Assembly: GCF_003852525.1 (NCBI RefSeq)
Contig: NZ_QAJL01000001.1
Location: 730,983-794,982, forward strand
Direction of reading: 5' to 3'
DNA from: Pedobacter sp. KBW06
GTDB taxonomy: Bacteria > Bacteroidota > Bacteroidia > Sphingobacteriales > Sphingobacteriaceae
Length of the DNA stretch: 64,000 nucleotides
The translations under genes were made by a program, and so were the position numbers. Below are positions 9,262-18,382 of the stretch, one piece after another (the stretch's first letter is position 1; every line of letters starts with the position of its first letter). The notes beneath the pieces are model-generated. The model was not told the origin of the DNA. It ran no database searches and saw only the letters and a list, made by a program, of their open reading frames with translations.

Positions 9262-12200
9262 CTAAAACAAATTATAGGTAAAACCAAACATGAACTCGGC
9301 CCCACGTTTATAACTGCGGTTGATATATTCGTTGCCATACCATTTACCGCCTGTATCCGGATTTGAGTATACCGTCTTGATTGCCGGGTTCAGGATGTTT
9401 TTTCCATACCCTTTAAACAGCAACCTTTTATTTAAGCGCTGACTGAACACCAGGTCCAGCATGGCAAAAGGACGGGTATATAAATCAGGCTCACCGGTCA
9501 GGTTAATCTGTACCAGACGCTCCCCTACCATATTAAAAGTGGCGGTAAGGTCTGTACCTGATTTTTTGTTGGCATAATTGAGCCATGCGTTAATGCTGTA
9601 TGGCGCCTGTTCAAATAAAGGACTGTTGGTTGGTGCATTCCGGTCTACAGACCAGTTTGCAGCCAGCCTTTCCGGGGTCTTTTTGACGTTACTTTGCGCC
9701 AGCAAGAGATTTGATCCCAGAAAGAAGTCTTTGGCAGGATCCCAGATGGTACCCAGATTTTTAACCAGCTCTAACTCGAAGCCATATACACGGCCTTTGT
9801 TGGGATCATTTTGAAACTGGATCACCGGGAATTCAGGAAAGGTTGCTGCCAGTCCCTGGGTCTGTAAACTGAAGACTTTAACCAGCTGGTTGTTGATTTC
9901 TTTTCCAAAAGCCGATACGGCGATCACCTCTCCTGAATTAGGAAACCATTCCCAGCGGAAATCTAAATTCCTGGTAGACTGATTGATCAGATTTTTATTA
10001 CCCACCACAAGCCCCATCTGGAAAGCGTCAAAATCATAGATGTTTGTGATCTCCCTCAGCTCTGGCCTGGCCAGTGTGGTATTAAATGCTGCCCGGAAGT
10101 TCATATTGTCGTTTAAGGTATAAGTGGCATTCAGGGAATAGAAAGGTTTGTAGCCCTGTTTGTACTTAGAATTGGGGTTCTGCGGATTCAGGTTGATGGT
10201 TCCGTTCTCGTTCGCTGCAATCAGCGAAGGATCCAGAAACACATTTTTGGTATCTACCGCCGATTGAATATTGGTATTTTCAAAACGGACACCCCCAACC
10301 ACTCTTAGTGCCTCCGACACTTTCAGGTCGAGCATTCCATAAATCGCATTCGTTTCATAAAAACCGGTGTAGTTGTTTGGGGATTTCTGGATATTGTAAA
10401 GGAAACCACCTACCGGAAAATCACCTTCACCCAGACCTCCGGAAGGCGTTTTGATGCCAATCACATCATTGCTGACCAAACGGTTAAGGTTACCTTCTAC
10501 GTCATACAAAGGAATGTACGAGAATCTGCCTGGCTGAGCACCGGCATAAGATCCGTAATTCGTAAAGTTAGATCCCGGCAAAAACAATACATTCTCCCCG
10601 AACTTACGTTCCCTGTTCAGGTAATTAAATCCGACTTTAAACTCCTGTTTAAGCCCTAAAAAAGAAAAGGGCACTGTCAGGTCGGCTTTGTAATTGTAAT
10701 TCGTCTCGTCCAGTTTACGCCAGCGTCTTCCATTCGGATCTGCCTGCATGATTCCATAAGGACCAAAGCCATTCACATAACCGGAGGTTAATGCATAATA
10801 CCTGTCGGTGTAGATGTAATTGGTATTTGGGGCACCAGGTATATTATTCATCACCGGTACTTCATAGACCCCGCCATTTCTTGGTTTATAATCCACCAAA
10901 TTCACGAAACGGTAATCCGGGTTGTTCTGATCGGATTTTGAGGTGGCAATATTATAGCTTAACCTCGGCGAATATTCTGTACTCAGCAGCTTGTGCTCCC
11001 CCTGTAAGTTAAAGGTATGTAAGGTCCGGAAAGTTTGTTTCAGTGAATAGGTGGTACTGTTCACCTCACCCGGTAAACCTGCGTAATAATACCCTCCACG
11101 TAGGTTAGAGGCTGCATTTTCAGCACCCCAGCTGCCCAGATACTGGAAACTGATCTCATGTCTCGGATTGAATCGGTAAGTTAAACCGGCCAACATGCCA
11201 TAGTTCAGCGTCTCTATTCCTGTATGTTCCTTATAGGTCTGATATTTACCCATCACAATATTATTGGTGGTGGTATAATTCGGGATCTTACGCTGACTAT
11301 AGATATAAGGGTTACCGGTAACCACCCCCTGATAAATACTATATTGTGTGAGGTCTCCATCATAGATATTCGATGTACGGCGATAGTAGTTCCCGCCAAG
11401 AATAACCCCCAGCTGATGACGGTCAAAAACTTTATAACTGTTTCCAAAGGTGGCGGAGTAAAGTTGATTGAGCGGTGCTTTTTTGGTTTGCGATGTCAAT
11501 ACCGGGTCGAAGCCTTGCATGATGTTATTGATGCGGTAAACTTCTTTACGCGTATCTGCGTTGTAACTGCTTGCCGCAATCATTTTCTGTATAGAACCAA
11601 GACCATCAGGATATTGTCTGGAGAGGTCTAAAAAATCAGCAGATAAATTCTTCTTGTTGACTTTGGTCCCAAGGAAGCCCATATCACTGTTCCAGAAGCT
11701 GTTGTAATTGCCTCCAATGCCTATATTGGAATTAAAACCCGTTTGGGTAATGACCTCAAAGGTCATTTTTTCAGGTACAGATTTCGTTTTCAGTTCTACA
11801 ATACCCGAAGCAGCATCTGCCGGTTTATCGGGTGTCACGGTTTTATATACGGTAATGTTATCGAGCAAAGATGCCGGAACCAGATCCAGCGGGATACTGC
11901 TGCGGTCGGGATCAGAAGAGGCCAGTCTGACCCCGTTCAACTGCCCGATCACCGAACGGTCGCCCAGTCCCCTTACCGCAACATATTTATCATCGGTAAT
12001 GGTAACTCCGGAAACCCGTTGCAAGGCTTGTGTGGTGGTGATACTTGCTGTTCTTTCCATCTGCTGGGCAGAGATGGCATCCTGTACAATGGAGGATTTT
12101 TTACGCTCGTCCAGTACCGAGCTCTCGGTTCTGGTATTTCTGCGTGCCTGAACAGTGACCTCACTTAACGCGGTACTGGAGGGGCTTAAGGCCACAGTGA

Positions 12201-12801
12201 TCGCGTTGTTGCTCTTATCCACCTTTACTTCCCTGGTATTGTAGCCCATATAACTGAACACCAGGACCGGTTCCGGACTGGCAACAGTGAGGCTGAAATC
12301 CCCGTTCTGATCGGTCGTGGTGCCACCCTGGCTCCCCTTGATCCTGACGGAAACCCCGGGCAGGGTTTCTTTGGTATTTGCATCAATGACCTTCCCCGTC
12401 AGCCTTTGCTGGACCGGCTTTTGCAAGATGATGACAAAACCCTGGATCACTTTATATTCCAGCGAGGTATGCTTTAATACTTCGTTTATGGCATCCCTGA
12501 TGCTGATCTCCTCTTTAGTTAAGCTGACCGTTTTACGGAGGGGAGTCAGCACATCATTCCTGAACATAAAGCGGATATTGCCGCTTTGTTCTATGGCCAG
12601 CAAACTTTCTTTAACACTTGCGTTTTCGATTTTAAGCCGAACCTTCTTTTCCAGGTTCTGACTGTATCCGGAACTTGCAATCAATACATTGGCAACAATG
12701 AGCTGGAAGACAATCGAAATAAATGAACACTTCATTATAAAATAGAGGTTATCTTTTATTTTTAATGGTATTGAAGGATACTGATATAATCCTTTTTGCA
12801 T
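9262..12801 (-). CDS. TonB-dependent receptor with N-terminal STN domain
   Basis: A 1179-residue outer-membrane receptor. A signal sequence with a short N-terminal extension ends near GYSQ. A secretin/TonB N-terminal (STN) domain follows at about residues 50-125 (KESLLAIEQSGNIRFMF), then a carboxypeptidase-like domain (GKVIDANTKETLPGVSV, about 135-215), a plug with VRGLGDRSVIGQLNGVRLAS, and a barrel ending in aromatic FTYNLF. The STN domain is the part that signals to FecR, which fits the FecI/FecR genes upstream. The plug lacks the SusC-type wording, so this is a FecA-like or outer-membrane-nutrient receptor and not a classical SusC. It heads the fasciclin operon. Confidence 0.92.
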   Translation of the reverse strand: MQKGLYQYPSIPLKIKDNLYFIMKCSFISIVFQLIVANVLIASSGYSQNLEKKVRLKIENASVKESLLAIEQSGNIRFMFRNDVLTPLRKTVSLTKEEISIRDAINEVLKHTSLEYKVIQGFVIILQKPVQQRLTGKVIDANTKETLPGVSVRIKGSQGGTTTDQNGDFSLTVASPEPVLVFSYMGYNTREVKVDKSNNAITVALSPSSTALSEVTVQARRNTRTESSVLDERKKSSIVQDAISAQQMERTASITTTQALQRVSGVTITDDKYVAVRGLGDRSVIGQLNGVRLASSDPDRSSIPLDLVPASLLDNITVYKTVTPDKPADAASGIVELKTKSVPEKMTFEVITQTGFNSNIGIGGNYNSFWNSDMGFLGTKVNKKNLSADFLDLSRQYPDGLGSIQKMIAASSYNADTRKEVYRINNIMQGFDPVLTSQTKKAPLNQLYSATFGNSYKVFDRHQLGVILGGNYYRRTSNIYDGDLTQYSIYQGVVTGNPYIYSQRKIPNYTTTNNIVMGKYQTYKEHTGIETLNYGMLAGLTYRFNPRHEISFQYLGSWGAENAASNLRGGYYYAGLPGEVNSTTYSLKQTFRTLHTFNLQGEHKLLSTEYSPRLSYNIATSKSDQNNPDYRFVNLVDYKPRNGGVYEVPVMNNIPGAPNTNYIYTDRYYALTSGYVNGFGPYGIMQADPNGRRWRKLDETNYNYKADLTVPFSFLGLKQEFKVGFNYLNRERKFGENVLFLPGSNFTNYGSYAGAQPGRFSYIPLYDVEGNLNRLVSNDVIGIKTPSGGLGEGDFPVGGFLYNIQKSPNNYTGFYETNAIYGMLDLKVSEALRVVGGVRFENTNIQSAVDTKNVFLDPSLIAANENGTINLNPQNPNSKYKQGYKPFYSLNATYTLNDNMNFRAAFNTTLARPELREITNIYDFDAFQMGLVVGNKNLINQSTRNLDFRWEWFPNSGEVIAVSAFGKEINNQLVKVFSLQTQGLAATFPEFPVIQFQNDPNKGRVYGFELELVKNLGTIWDPAKDFFLGSNLLLAQSNVKKTPERLAANWSVDRNAPTNSPLFEQAPYSINAWLNYANKKSGTDLTATFNMVGERLVQINLTGEPDLYTRPFAMLDLVFSQRLNKRLLFKGYGKNILNPAIKTVYSNPDTGGKWYGNEYINRSYKRGAEFMFGFTYNLF

Positions 12802-12901
12802 ATTTTTGAAAAATTAAGGGTTAACCCGGCCAGCCGGGATTGCTTTTAATGTTCATAAGCCGGACTGACGTCGAAATCCTCCGTGCTTATAGCTTCTTAA
12901 T

Positions 12902-12927
12902 ACGTCTCTGTCTTTTGGCAGGGACGT
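12902..12927. other. Stem-loop between fecR and the TonB receptor
   Basis: ACGTCTCTG and CAGGGACGT pair over 9 bp with one G-T wobble and an 8-nt loop, followed on the plus strand by five T residues. On the transcribed minus strand the hairpin lies in the leader of the receptor mRNA, about 100 bp before its start. It may lower read-through from the regulator genes or stabilise the receptor message; neither can be decided from sequence. Confidence 0.4.
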
Positions 12928-12987
12928 TTTTATTTGTAGTAGAATGGGTTACATAATGCTCCTTTCCGATTTCATCTGTGTTTTAAA

Positions 12988-14004
12988 TTAATAAATGACC
13001 ACCTGACCGTTCTTGAGCTTGTACCTGAAATTTCCGACCATGGACAATCCATCCAGCAGCTTGTTGATGGAGACATTGGCATCAAGGGTAACGGAAAGTG
13101 GAATATTGGAGAGCGACTTACGTTTAATCGTGACAGGAACATTGTACCACCTGCCGATTTCGGACACCAGTTCATGAAGCGGGGTTGCATTGAAAACCAG
13201 CAGGCCGTTCTTCCATTTTTCCGTATCGGTAACGGACATCGTTCCTGCGGTCAGCTTGCCCTTATGATAGCTTAACATATGGCCCGGTGTCAGCAGGCCC
13301 AGTTCCTTTGGCTGCTGGTTGGCAAGCATCTGGTCTACCCTTACTTTACCTGTGGTGACGGAAACGGTGAGTGGCTTACCCTCAAATGCATTGATTTTAA
13401 AAGAAGTACCAAGGACCATGGTCCTGATTGCGCCCGTATAAATCACAAAAGGTTTCGCGGGATTTTTGGTCACCTCGAAATATGCCTCTCCGCTGAGTCT
13501 CACCATCCGCTGATTTCCTGAAAACCTCCTGGCGTAAGAAAGTTTACTTCCTGCACCAAGATAAACCCGGGTACTGTCGCTCAGCAGGAATGAACTCCGT
13601 CGTCCGTAAGGGTTAACCTTTTCTTCGATGACTTCTGCTATTTTATTTTGGGAATCTGGCTCCCTGTTCCAGTTCAGCGCAGCATAGGTAGCTATACCAA
13701 GAATGGCAATGATCCAAACGGCAGCATAACGCATAAAAAAATTAATTCTCTTTGGTTCCCTTAGCTCCGCATCGTCCGCATGGGGCATCCCTATCTGATC
13801 ATACAATTGCTTCTTCCATTTGTCAAGAACCTGATCATCCAGATGGAAATCCTCTGCTTCCTCCCATTGCGCTTTAAGCACTTCATTAAAAAGCGCCTGC
13901 CCCTCAGGCAATTCAAGATAGTGGTTTACGGCAAGCAACTCTATGTCGGAACATGCTCCGGCAATAAATTTCCTGATTAATGGTTTGTCTACTGGTTGAT
14001 CCAT
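12988..14004 (-). CDS. FecR-family anti-sigma factor
   Basis: The frame opens at a GTG at 14031, but the ATG at 14002-14004 gives the usual FecR opening (MDQPVDKPLIRKFIAG). An N-terminal anti-sigma region is followed by one membrane segment (AAVWIIAILGIATYAAL, about residues 75-95), then a periplasmic FecR domain containing VNPYGRRSSFLLSDST and GEAYFEVTKNPAKPF, and the C-terminal domain ending YKLKNGQVVIY. It would hold the sigma factor at 14128-14727 inactive until the STN domain of the receptor at 9262-12801 signals substrate. About 120 bp separates it from the sigma gene. Confidence 0.93.
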   Translation of the reverse strand: MDQPVDKPLIRKFIAGACSDIELLAVNHYLELPEGQALFNEVLKAQWEEAEDFHLDDQVLDKWKKQLYDQIGMPHADDAELREPKRINFFMRYAAVWIIAILGIATYAALNWNREPDSQNKIAEVIEEKVNPYGRRSSFLLSDSTRVYLGAGSKLSYARRFSGNQRMVRLSGEAYFEVTKNPAKPFVIYTGAIRTMVLGTSFKINAFEGKPLTVSVTTGKVRVDQMLANQQPKELGLLTPGHMLSYHKGKLTAGTMSVTDTEKWKNGLLVFNATPLHELVSEIGRWYNVPVTIKRKSLSNIPLSVTLDANVSINKLLDGLSMVGNFRYKLKNGQVVIY

Positions 14005-14127
14005 TCCAAGTGATTTGAAAGGGCGAGACACGGTTTTTAGAAAAGAATACTATTGGACCAAGCGAATTATTTTTAAAAAACAAATAACAAGCTGATTATC
14101 AGGATGATTATTTTAAAGAAATACCTG

Positions 14128-14727
14128 TTATTTTTTTAACAAGACGGAAACCAGCAGCAGAAAAACCGGAACTTCATCGTATTCTGTCATATGTTCACGA
14201 AAATATTTAAGGGTTGCACTCATCTGATTTCGGACGGTGCTTACAGAGAGGCTCATCCTTTTTGCGATTTCGACATAGGTTAAATCGTCAATGCGGCTAA
14301 ATTCAAAGATCTTCCTGCGCTGGGGAGATAAACCTTCGAGTTTTTCGGCGAATATGGTCTCGAGTTCAGTATAGAGGTAGGCAGCATCCGCAGCATCTGC
14401 AGACTGTTCCTGGTAATCCGGATAGGCATCCAGTGAATGCGTCAGAATCCTCGCCTTGCGCAAATGGTTACACATGGAGTTTCTGACTGATTTAAATAAA
14501 TAGGCCTGCAGACTTTGTTGTAATTGAATCTCTCCTTTTTTTTGCCAGAGCCTGATCATGACATCCATAGCCATTTCCCTTGCCGTCTCACTGTCTTTAA
14601 GCAGGGAGTAAGCAAAGCCATAGATCCGCTTAAAATACCGGTCAAATAAGAGGTTATAAGCCTTTAAGTTGCCTGATTGAAAAGCATCCAACAATTGCTG
14701 ATCTGAAAGGTCTTTATGGAGCTCCAT
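14128..14727 (-). CDS. ECF sigma-70 factor, FecI-like
   Basis: A 199-residue sigma factor with region 2 (YNLLFDRYFKRIYGFAYSLL, about 25-45, and MAMDVMIRLWQKKGEI) and region 4 (LEGLSPQRRKIFEFSRIDD and YVEIAKRMSLSVSTVRNQM, about 130-170). This fits the Bacteroides expansion sigma family that pairs with FecR. It is first in the operon, so it probably drives the receptor-lipoprotein-fasciclin operon downstream. Confidence 0.95.
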   Translation of the reverse strand: MELHKDLSDQQLLDAFQSGNLKAYNLLFDRYFKRIYGFAYSLLKDSETAREMAMDVMIRLWQKKGEIQLQQSLQAYLFKSVRNSMCNHLRKARILTHSLDAYPDYQEQSADAADAAYLYTELETIFAEKLEGLSPQRRKIFEFSRIDDLTYVEIAKRMSLSVSTVRNQMSATLKYFREHMTEYDEVPVFLLLVSVLLKK

Positions 14728-14986
14728 GGTGTATTAAATAGCTGAAGCAAATTTAGCGGATGAAATATGACGGGCAGAAAGCACAATATTATACTTATGT
14801 TAAGAAATTGCTTTTAAACCAGGTCTTTGCAGAACAGCAGCAACATCCTTAATCAGGTAAAGGTTAGGGAAACAGACATCCCTTCAATTAAAGTCAGGCA
14901 AATATAATTTTATTGAAAAAAAACCTTTATTTATTGATAAACAATAAATATTTATTACATTTAGGTATGATTTAAATTTTACTACT

Positions 14987-15523
14987 ATGTCAAAAACAAA
15001 CAACATCGTATTTAAAGGCCTGCATATTGTAGCATGGATCATCTTCGTAGGGTTGTGTATAGAAGCAGGTGCCTTCATCGTCAATTTTATTTTTAGCGTC
15101 TTCAAACCTGAATTTGTTGCAAAACTCTATCAAAAGCTGGATTTAAGCCAAATGTACCACAGCAACAAAATGGCTTTTTTCAGTATCTACAGCTTTATCA
15201 TATTGATCTCAGTTCTGAAAGCTTATTTATTTTATATCGTCGTTATGCTGTTACACAAGTTAGATTTGTCAAAGCCGTTTAACACTTTCGTCTCCAGTCA
15301 GATCACAAAAATGAGTTACTATACTTTTTCCATTGGCCTGCTGAGTTACATCGCGCAACAAACAGCCAATGACCTGAAATCTCAGGGCTATAATATTGGC
15401 AACCTTACTGAGTTCTGGGCAGATGGGCAAGCCTTTATCATCATGGCAGCAGTAATCTATGTGATTGCGACGATATTTAAAAAGGGTGTAGAGATTCAAA
15501 GCGAAAACGATTTAACCATTTAA
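14987..15523 (+). CDS. DUF2975 membrane protein
   Basis: A 178-residue protein with four hydrophobic segments (starting near residues 10, 60, 105 and 145), the pattern of DUF2975. It is followed 3 bp later by a small XRE-type regulator, the standard DUF2975-HTH pairing seen across Bacteroidota and Firmicutes. Function is unknown; the pair is often treated as a membrane sensor plus regulator, which is inference. Divergent from the FecI-like gene across a 259-bp AT-rich gap. Confidence 0.85.
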   Translation: MSKTNNIVFKGLHIVAWIIFVGLCIEAGAFIVNFIFSVFKPEFVAKLYQKLDLSQMYHSNKMAFFSIYSFIILISVLKAYLFYIVVMLLHKLDLSKPFNTFVSSQITKMSYYTFSIGLLSYIAQQTANDLKSQGYNIGNLTEFWADGQAFIIMAAVIYVIATIFKKGVEIQSENDLTI

Positions 15524-15526
15524 GCC

Positions 15527-15736
15527 ATGCCAATCATTGTAAACTTAGACGTAATGATGGCGAAGCGAAAAATCTCGCTGAATGAGCTTTCTGAAAGAGT
15601 GGACCTGACCTTATCTAACCTGTCTATTCTAAAGACCGGAAAGGCAAAGGCCATCCGTTTTAGTACGTTGGAAGCGATTTGTAAAGCTTTAGACTGTCAA
15701 CCCGGAGATATTTTAGAGTACGTAAGTGACAAATAA
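15527..15736 (+). CDS. XRE/Cro-type small helix-turn-helix regulator
   Basis: A 69-residue protein that is almost entirely one HTH domain. KISLNELSERVDLTLSNLS forms the HTH, and the tail AICKALDCQPGDILEYV is the YozG/HTH_26 signature. The start is 3 bp after the DUF2975 stop, so the two are translationally coupled. The stop codon overlaps the left arm of a perfect terminator-like hairpin. Confidence 0.92.
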   Translation: MPIIVNLDVMMAKRKISLNELSERVDLTLSNLSILKTGKAKAIRFSTLEAICKALDCQPGDILEYVSDK

Positions 15737-15763
15737 TCACAAGGGGAACTGCCCCTTGTGATT
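15735..15763. terminator. Perfect 12-bp stem terminator-like hairpin
   Basis: AATCACAAGGGG and CCCCTTGTGATT form a perfect 12-bp stem around the 5-nt loop AACTG. It overlaps the stop of the XRE gene and faces the convergent siderophore-receptor gene. There is no strong T-run on either side, which is common for Bacteroidota terminators. Confidence 0.65.
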
Positions 15764-15813
15764 ATGATACCAGTAAGCTGCCGCCATCAACGACAATGAT
15801 TTGACTGCTCATT
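15764..15813 (-). pseudogene. Remnant of an SDR oxidoreductase C-terminus
   Basis: On the minus strand an ATG at 15813 opens a 16-codon frame, SSQIIVVDGGSLLVS then TAA. It matches the end of the intact SDR at 18383-19120, which reads STGQIVVVDGGSLLV. The C-terminal VVDGG motif is characteristic of classical SDRs. It is a truncated second copy of the SDR or a close paralogue; the rest of the gene is absent. Confidence 0.8.
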
Positions 15814-15843
15814 TAAATTTACAACAAGTAAATCCTTCAAGGG

Positions 15844-18294
15844 TTAAAATTTGTACGCAAAGCTTGCTGCGAAGTTTCTGGGCTTTTGCGGGTTAACGGA
15901 CCAGTAACCAATGTAATAATCTTCATTGGTCAGATTGTTCATATTCACCGTAAACCTGTATTTATTTGAGTTATAAAATAAGCTGGCATTCAGCAACGTA
16001 TAACCTGGCAGTTCAAAAACTCCCGTTACACTATTGTCTATTACTTTGTAAACACCGGCATGGTTTCCTCCTAACCCAAAACCAAAATCTTTTAATTTAC
16101 CGTATCCAAACTTATAAGTTGCCCATAAGTTGGCAAGATTCTGAGGCCCCTGCCCACCAGGTGATCTTCCAACTTCGTTGTAAAAATCTGTCGGCGTACC
16201 GGTATTGCCTTTAAGCACTTTAATACGCGAATGGCTAATTCCTGCAATGATATTAAAACCGGGAAAAGGATTTGCACTTAAATCAAAATCAAAACCTTTA
16301 CTTCCTGTTTTCCCACCTTGTACTGCGGTAACTGGCGTATTGTAAACCCTGTTTGAAACCCTGATGTCATATACAGAGAAAGTAGCGAACAACTTATCAG
16401 AAAACAGGTTGGTTTTTACACCAAACTCCCACTGATTGGCCTGCTCAGGCTTAAATGACTTTACCCCCTGGCTTACTTTATTGTCGTCAAATACTTCACG
16501 GGGATTTACATTAAAAAACGCATTCATGTAATTTGCGAAAATGGATACTTTATCCAGAACCGGCTGGTAAACCAGGCCAAACTTAGGTGACAGCGTAAAC
16601 TGATGATAAGCGTCGGTCGGATCTTTGGCTTTATTGATGTCTCCTTTAGAATCGAAATAATCCATCCTTAAACTAGCCATAACGCTTAAAGAAGGGCTAA
16701 AATTAAGTACATTAGATACATAAGCACTCGTTATGCTGTTTTTAATATTGGTGTGGCTGCCACCTCCTGCCGCGGTTATTGCTTTATCTACCAAAGCCTG
16801 TGTCAGGAATACAGGGCTTATCTCATTGCCGCCTTTATCAATGGCAACCTCGCTGCTCTGCGGAGTAACCTGTCTTACCGATGCCCAACCTGAACCATTG
16901 TCAATTACATTACGGGTATAATAATCCAGCCCTATCAAAAAACGGTTTCTCAGGTTTCCAATCTTAAAATCACCGTTAAAATTCTGCTGTATATCCGTAG
17001 TATTGGTGGTTTGTTGTTCTTTGTGGAAATATTGGTCAAAATAATTGTCCCTGTTTGCACCACCTGTTCCCAAAGAAGCATCATCCCAGATATAGCTATA
17101 ATAGCCATCTGACTTAACATTTCCTCTGGAAATCACAGTTTGCGAAGTCCAATGATCCGACAATTTGTACACCATCTGACCCTGAAGATTATACCTTGGA
17201 TTTTTTATCGGAACATCATTGCTTGTAAAAGAGAGCTTTCTATTTAAATTCAACTCCTTCAGGTTTTTAAAAATCAGTATAGTATCTCTGTTGGTGTTAA
17301 AAAAAACCGGGGCAACAGCTCTTTCTTCCTGCAAAATTTCGGTAAAAACATGGAAAGAAAGCCTGTCGTTTACCTCATAAGCCAGACTAGGGGCAATGTA
17401 AAAAGACTTCTTAAAACCGGCATCCTGGAAGCTATTTTCAGTATGATAGGCCGTATTTACACGCAGTGCAATTTTTTCTGTTTTGCTTAAAGGCATATTA
17501 ATGTCAGCGGTAACCCTATTCAAACCAAAGCTACCCATATTATAGGCGATTTCGCCACCAAAATGATCATATGGTTTCTTGGTAATGGTATTGATAATTC
17601 CACCATAGCCATAAAAGCTTGCGCCAAACAATGTACCCGAAGGTCCCTTCATCACCTGGATTTCCTCTACGCTTGCCGGATCAAGATTTCCACTGGTTAA
17701 GCCAGGTAATCCATTAATCAGACTTGGCTGGGCTTCAAAACCGCGTAGGGCAAAATAAGAGCCTCCATCTCCGCCTCTTCCTGTAGATTCCCATGTTCTC
17801 GATATTCCGGGGATATTCCGCATCGCATCATCATAATTACTAATGGCTTGCTGTTTTAATATTTCGGAAGAAACGGAACTATATACTTGTGAATTCTCCA
17901 AATTCTTTAGCGGCATTTTTGCCACTGCAACGGTTACTCTATTTACATTTCTTGAAGAAATCATCACTTCCTGCAGTTGATCTGCATTTTCGTTGAGTAT
18001 AAAATCAGCAAAAACGGTTTCACCTGATTTTACTGCTACAGCCAATTCCTGTTTTGCCAGACCAATAAATGTTGCGGTCAGCGTATACTTGCCTGTTTTA
18101 ACATTCTTTAAATAATATACTCCTTTTTTATCTGTTAATGCTGTTTTTCCTGTGCCTTTAATGTTGATGGTTACCAGGTCTGCAGGTTTTCCATCAGAGG
18201 TTTTTACGGAGCCTTCAATATTTCCGGTCTGCGCAAAGGACAGGCTTGCAGAAAATAAGAGTAAAAAAATACAATTGGTAAAAATTCTTATCAT
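15844..18294 (-). CDS. TonB-dependent siderophore receptor
   Basis: An 816-residue outer-membrane receptor. The signal peptide ends at SLSFAQ. A carboxypeptidase-like domain follows (GSVKTSDGKPADLVTINIKG, about 27-105), then a plug with YDDAMRNIPGISRTWESTG, LRGFEAQPSLINGL and VEEIQVMKGPSGTLFG, which is the FhuE/FpvA siderophore-receptor signature. The barrel ends in NFAASFAYKF with a terminal Phe. It has no STN domain, so FecIR signalling is not expected. It lies alone between an SDR scar and the intact SDR. The siderophore is not predictable. Confidence 0.93.
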   Translation of the reverse strand: MIRIFTNCIFLLLFSASLSFAQTGNIEGSVKTSDGKPADLVTINIKGTGKTALTDKKGVYYLKNVKTGKYTLTATFIGLAKQELAVAVKSGETVFADFILNENADQLQEVMISSRNVNRVTVAVAKMPLKNLENSQVYSSVSSEILKQQAISNYDDAMRNIPGISRTWESTGRGGDGGSYFALRGFEAQPSLINGLPGLTSGNLDPASVEEIQVMKGPSGTLFGASFYGYGGIINTITKKPYDHFGGEIAYNMGSFGLNRVTADINMPLSKTEKIALRVNTAYHTENSFQDAGFKKSFYIAPSLAYEVNDRLSFHVFTEILQEERAVAPVFFNTNRDTILIFKNLKELNLNRKLSFTSNDVPIKNPRYNLQGQMVYKLSDHWTSQTVISRGNVKSDGYYSYIWDDASLGTGGANRDNYFDQYFHKEQQTTNTTDIQQNFNGDFKIGNLRNRFLIGLDYYTRNVIDNGSGWASVRQVTPQSSEVAIDKGGNEISPVFLTQALVDKAITAAGGGSHTNIKNSITSAYVSNVLNFSPSLSVMASLRMDYFDSKGDINKAKDPTDAYHQFTLSPKFGLVYQPVLDKVSIFANYMNAFFNVNPREVFDDNKVSQGVKSFKPEQANQWEFGVKTNLFSDKLFATFSVYDIRVSNRVYNTPVTAVQGGKTGSKGFDFDLSANPFPGFNIIAGISHSRIKVLKGNTGTPTDFYNEVGRSPGGQGPQNLANLWATYKFGYGKLKDFGFGLGGNHAGVYKVIDNSVTGVFELPGYTLLNASLFYNSNKYRFTVNMNNLTNEDYYIGYWSVNPQKPRNFAASFAYKF

Positions 18295-18382
18295 GGTTAT
18301 GTTGTTTGATCAAACAAACCTAGTATTTAAAACGATTCTAAACAAATAATTTAAAACTAATCTAAATAAGAACTTTAATGAG

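Noticed and set aside
11708..12168. Antisense open frames of about 140 codons opposite the STN TonB receptor
   Set aside because: They lie wholly within a strongly supported receptor gene and have no recognisable motif or start context.
12988..14031. GTG start at 14031 for the first fecR
   Set aside because: An ATG at 14004 gives the normal FecR N-terminus; the GTG extension is unlike the family.
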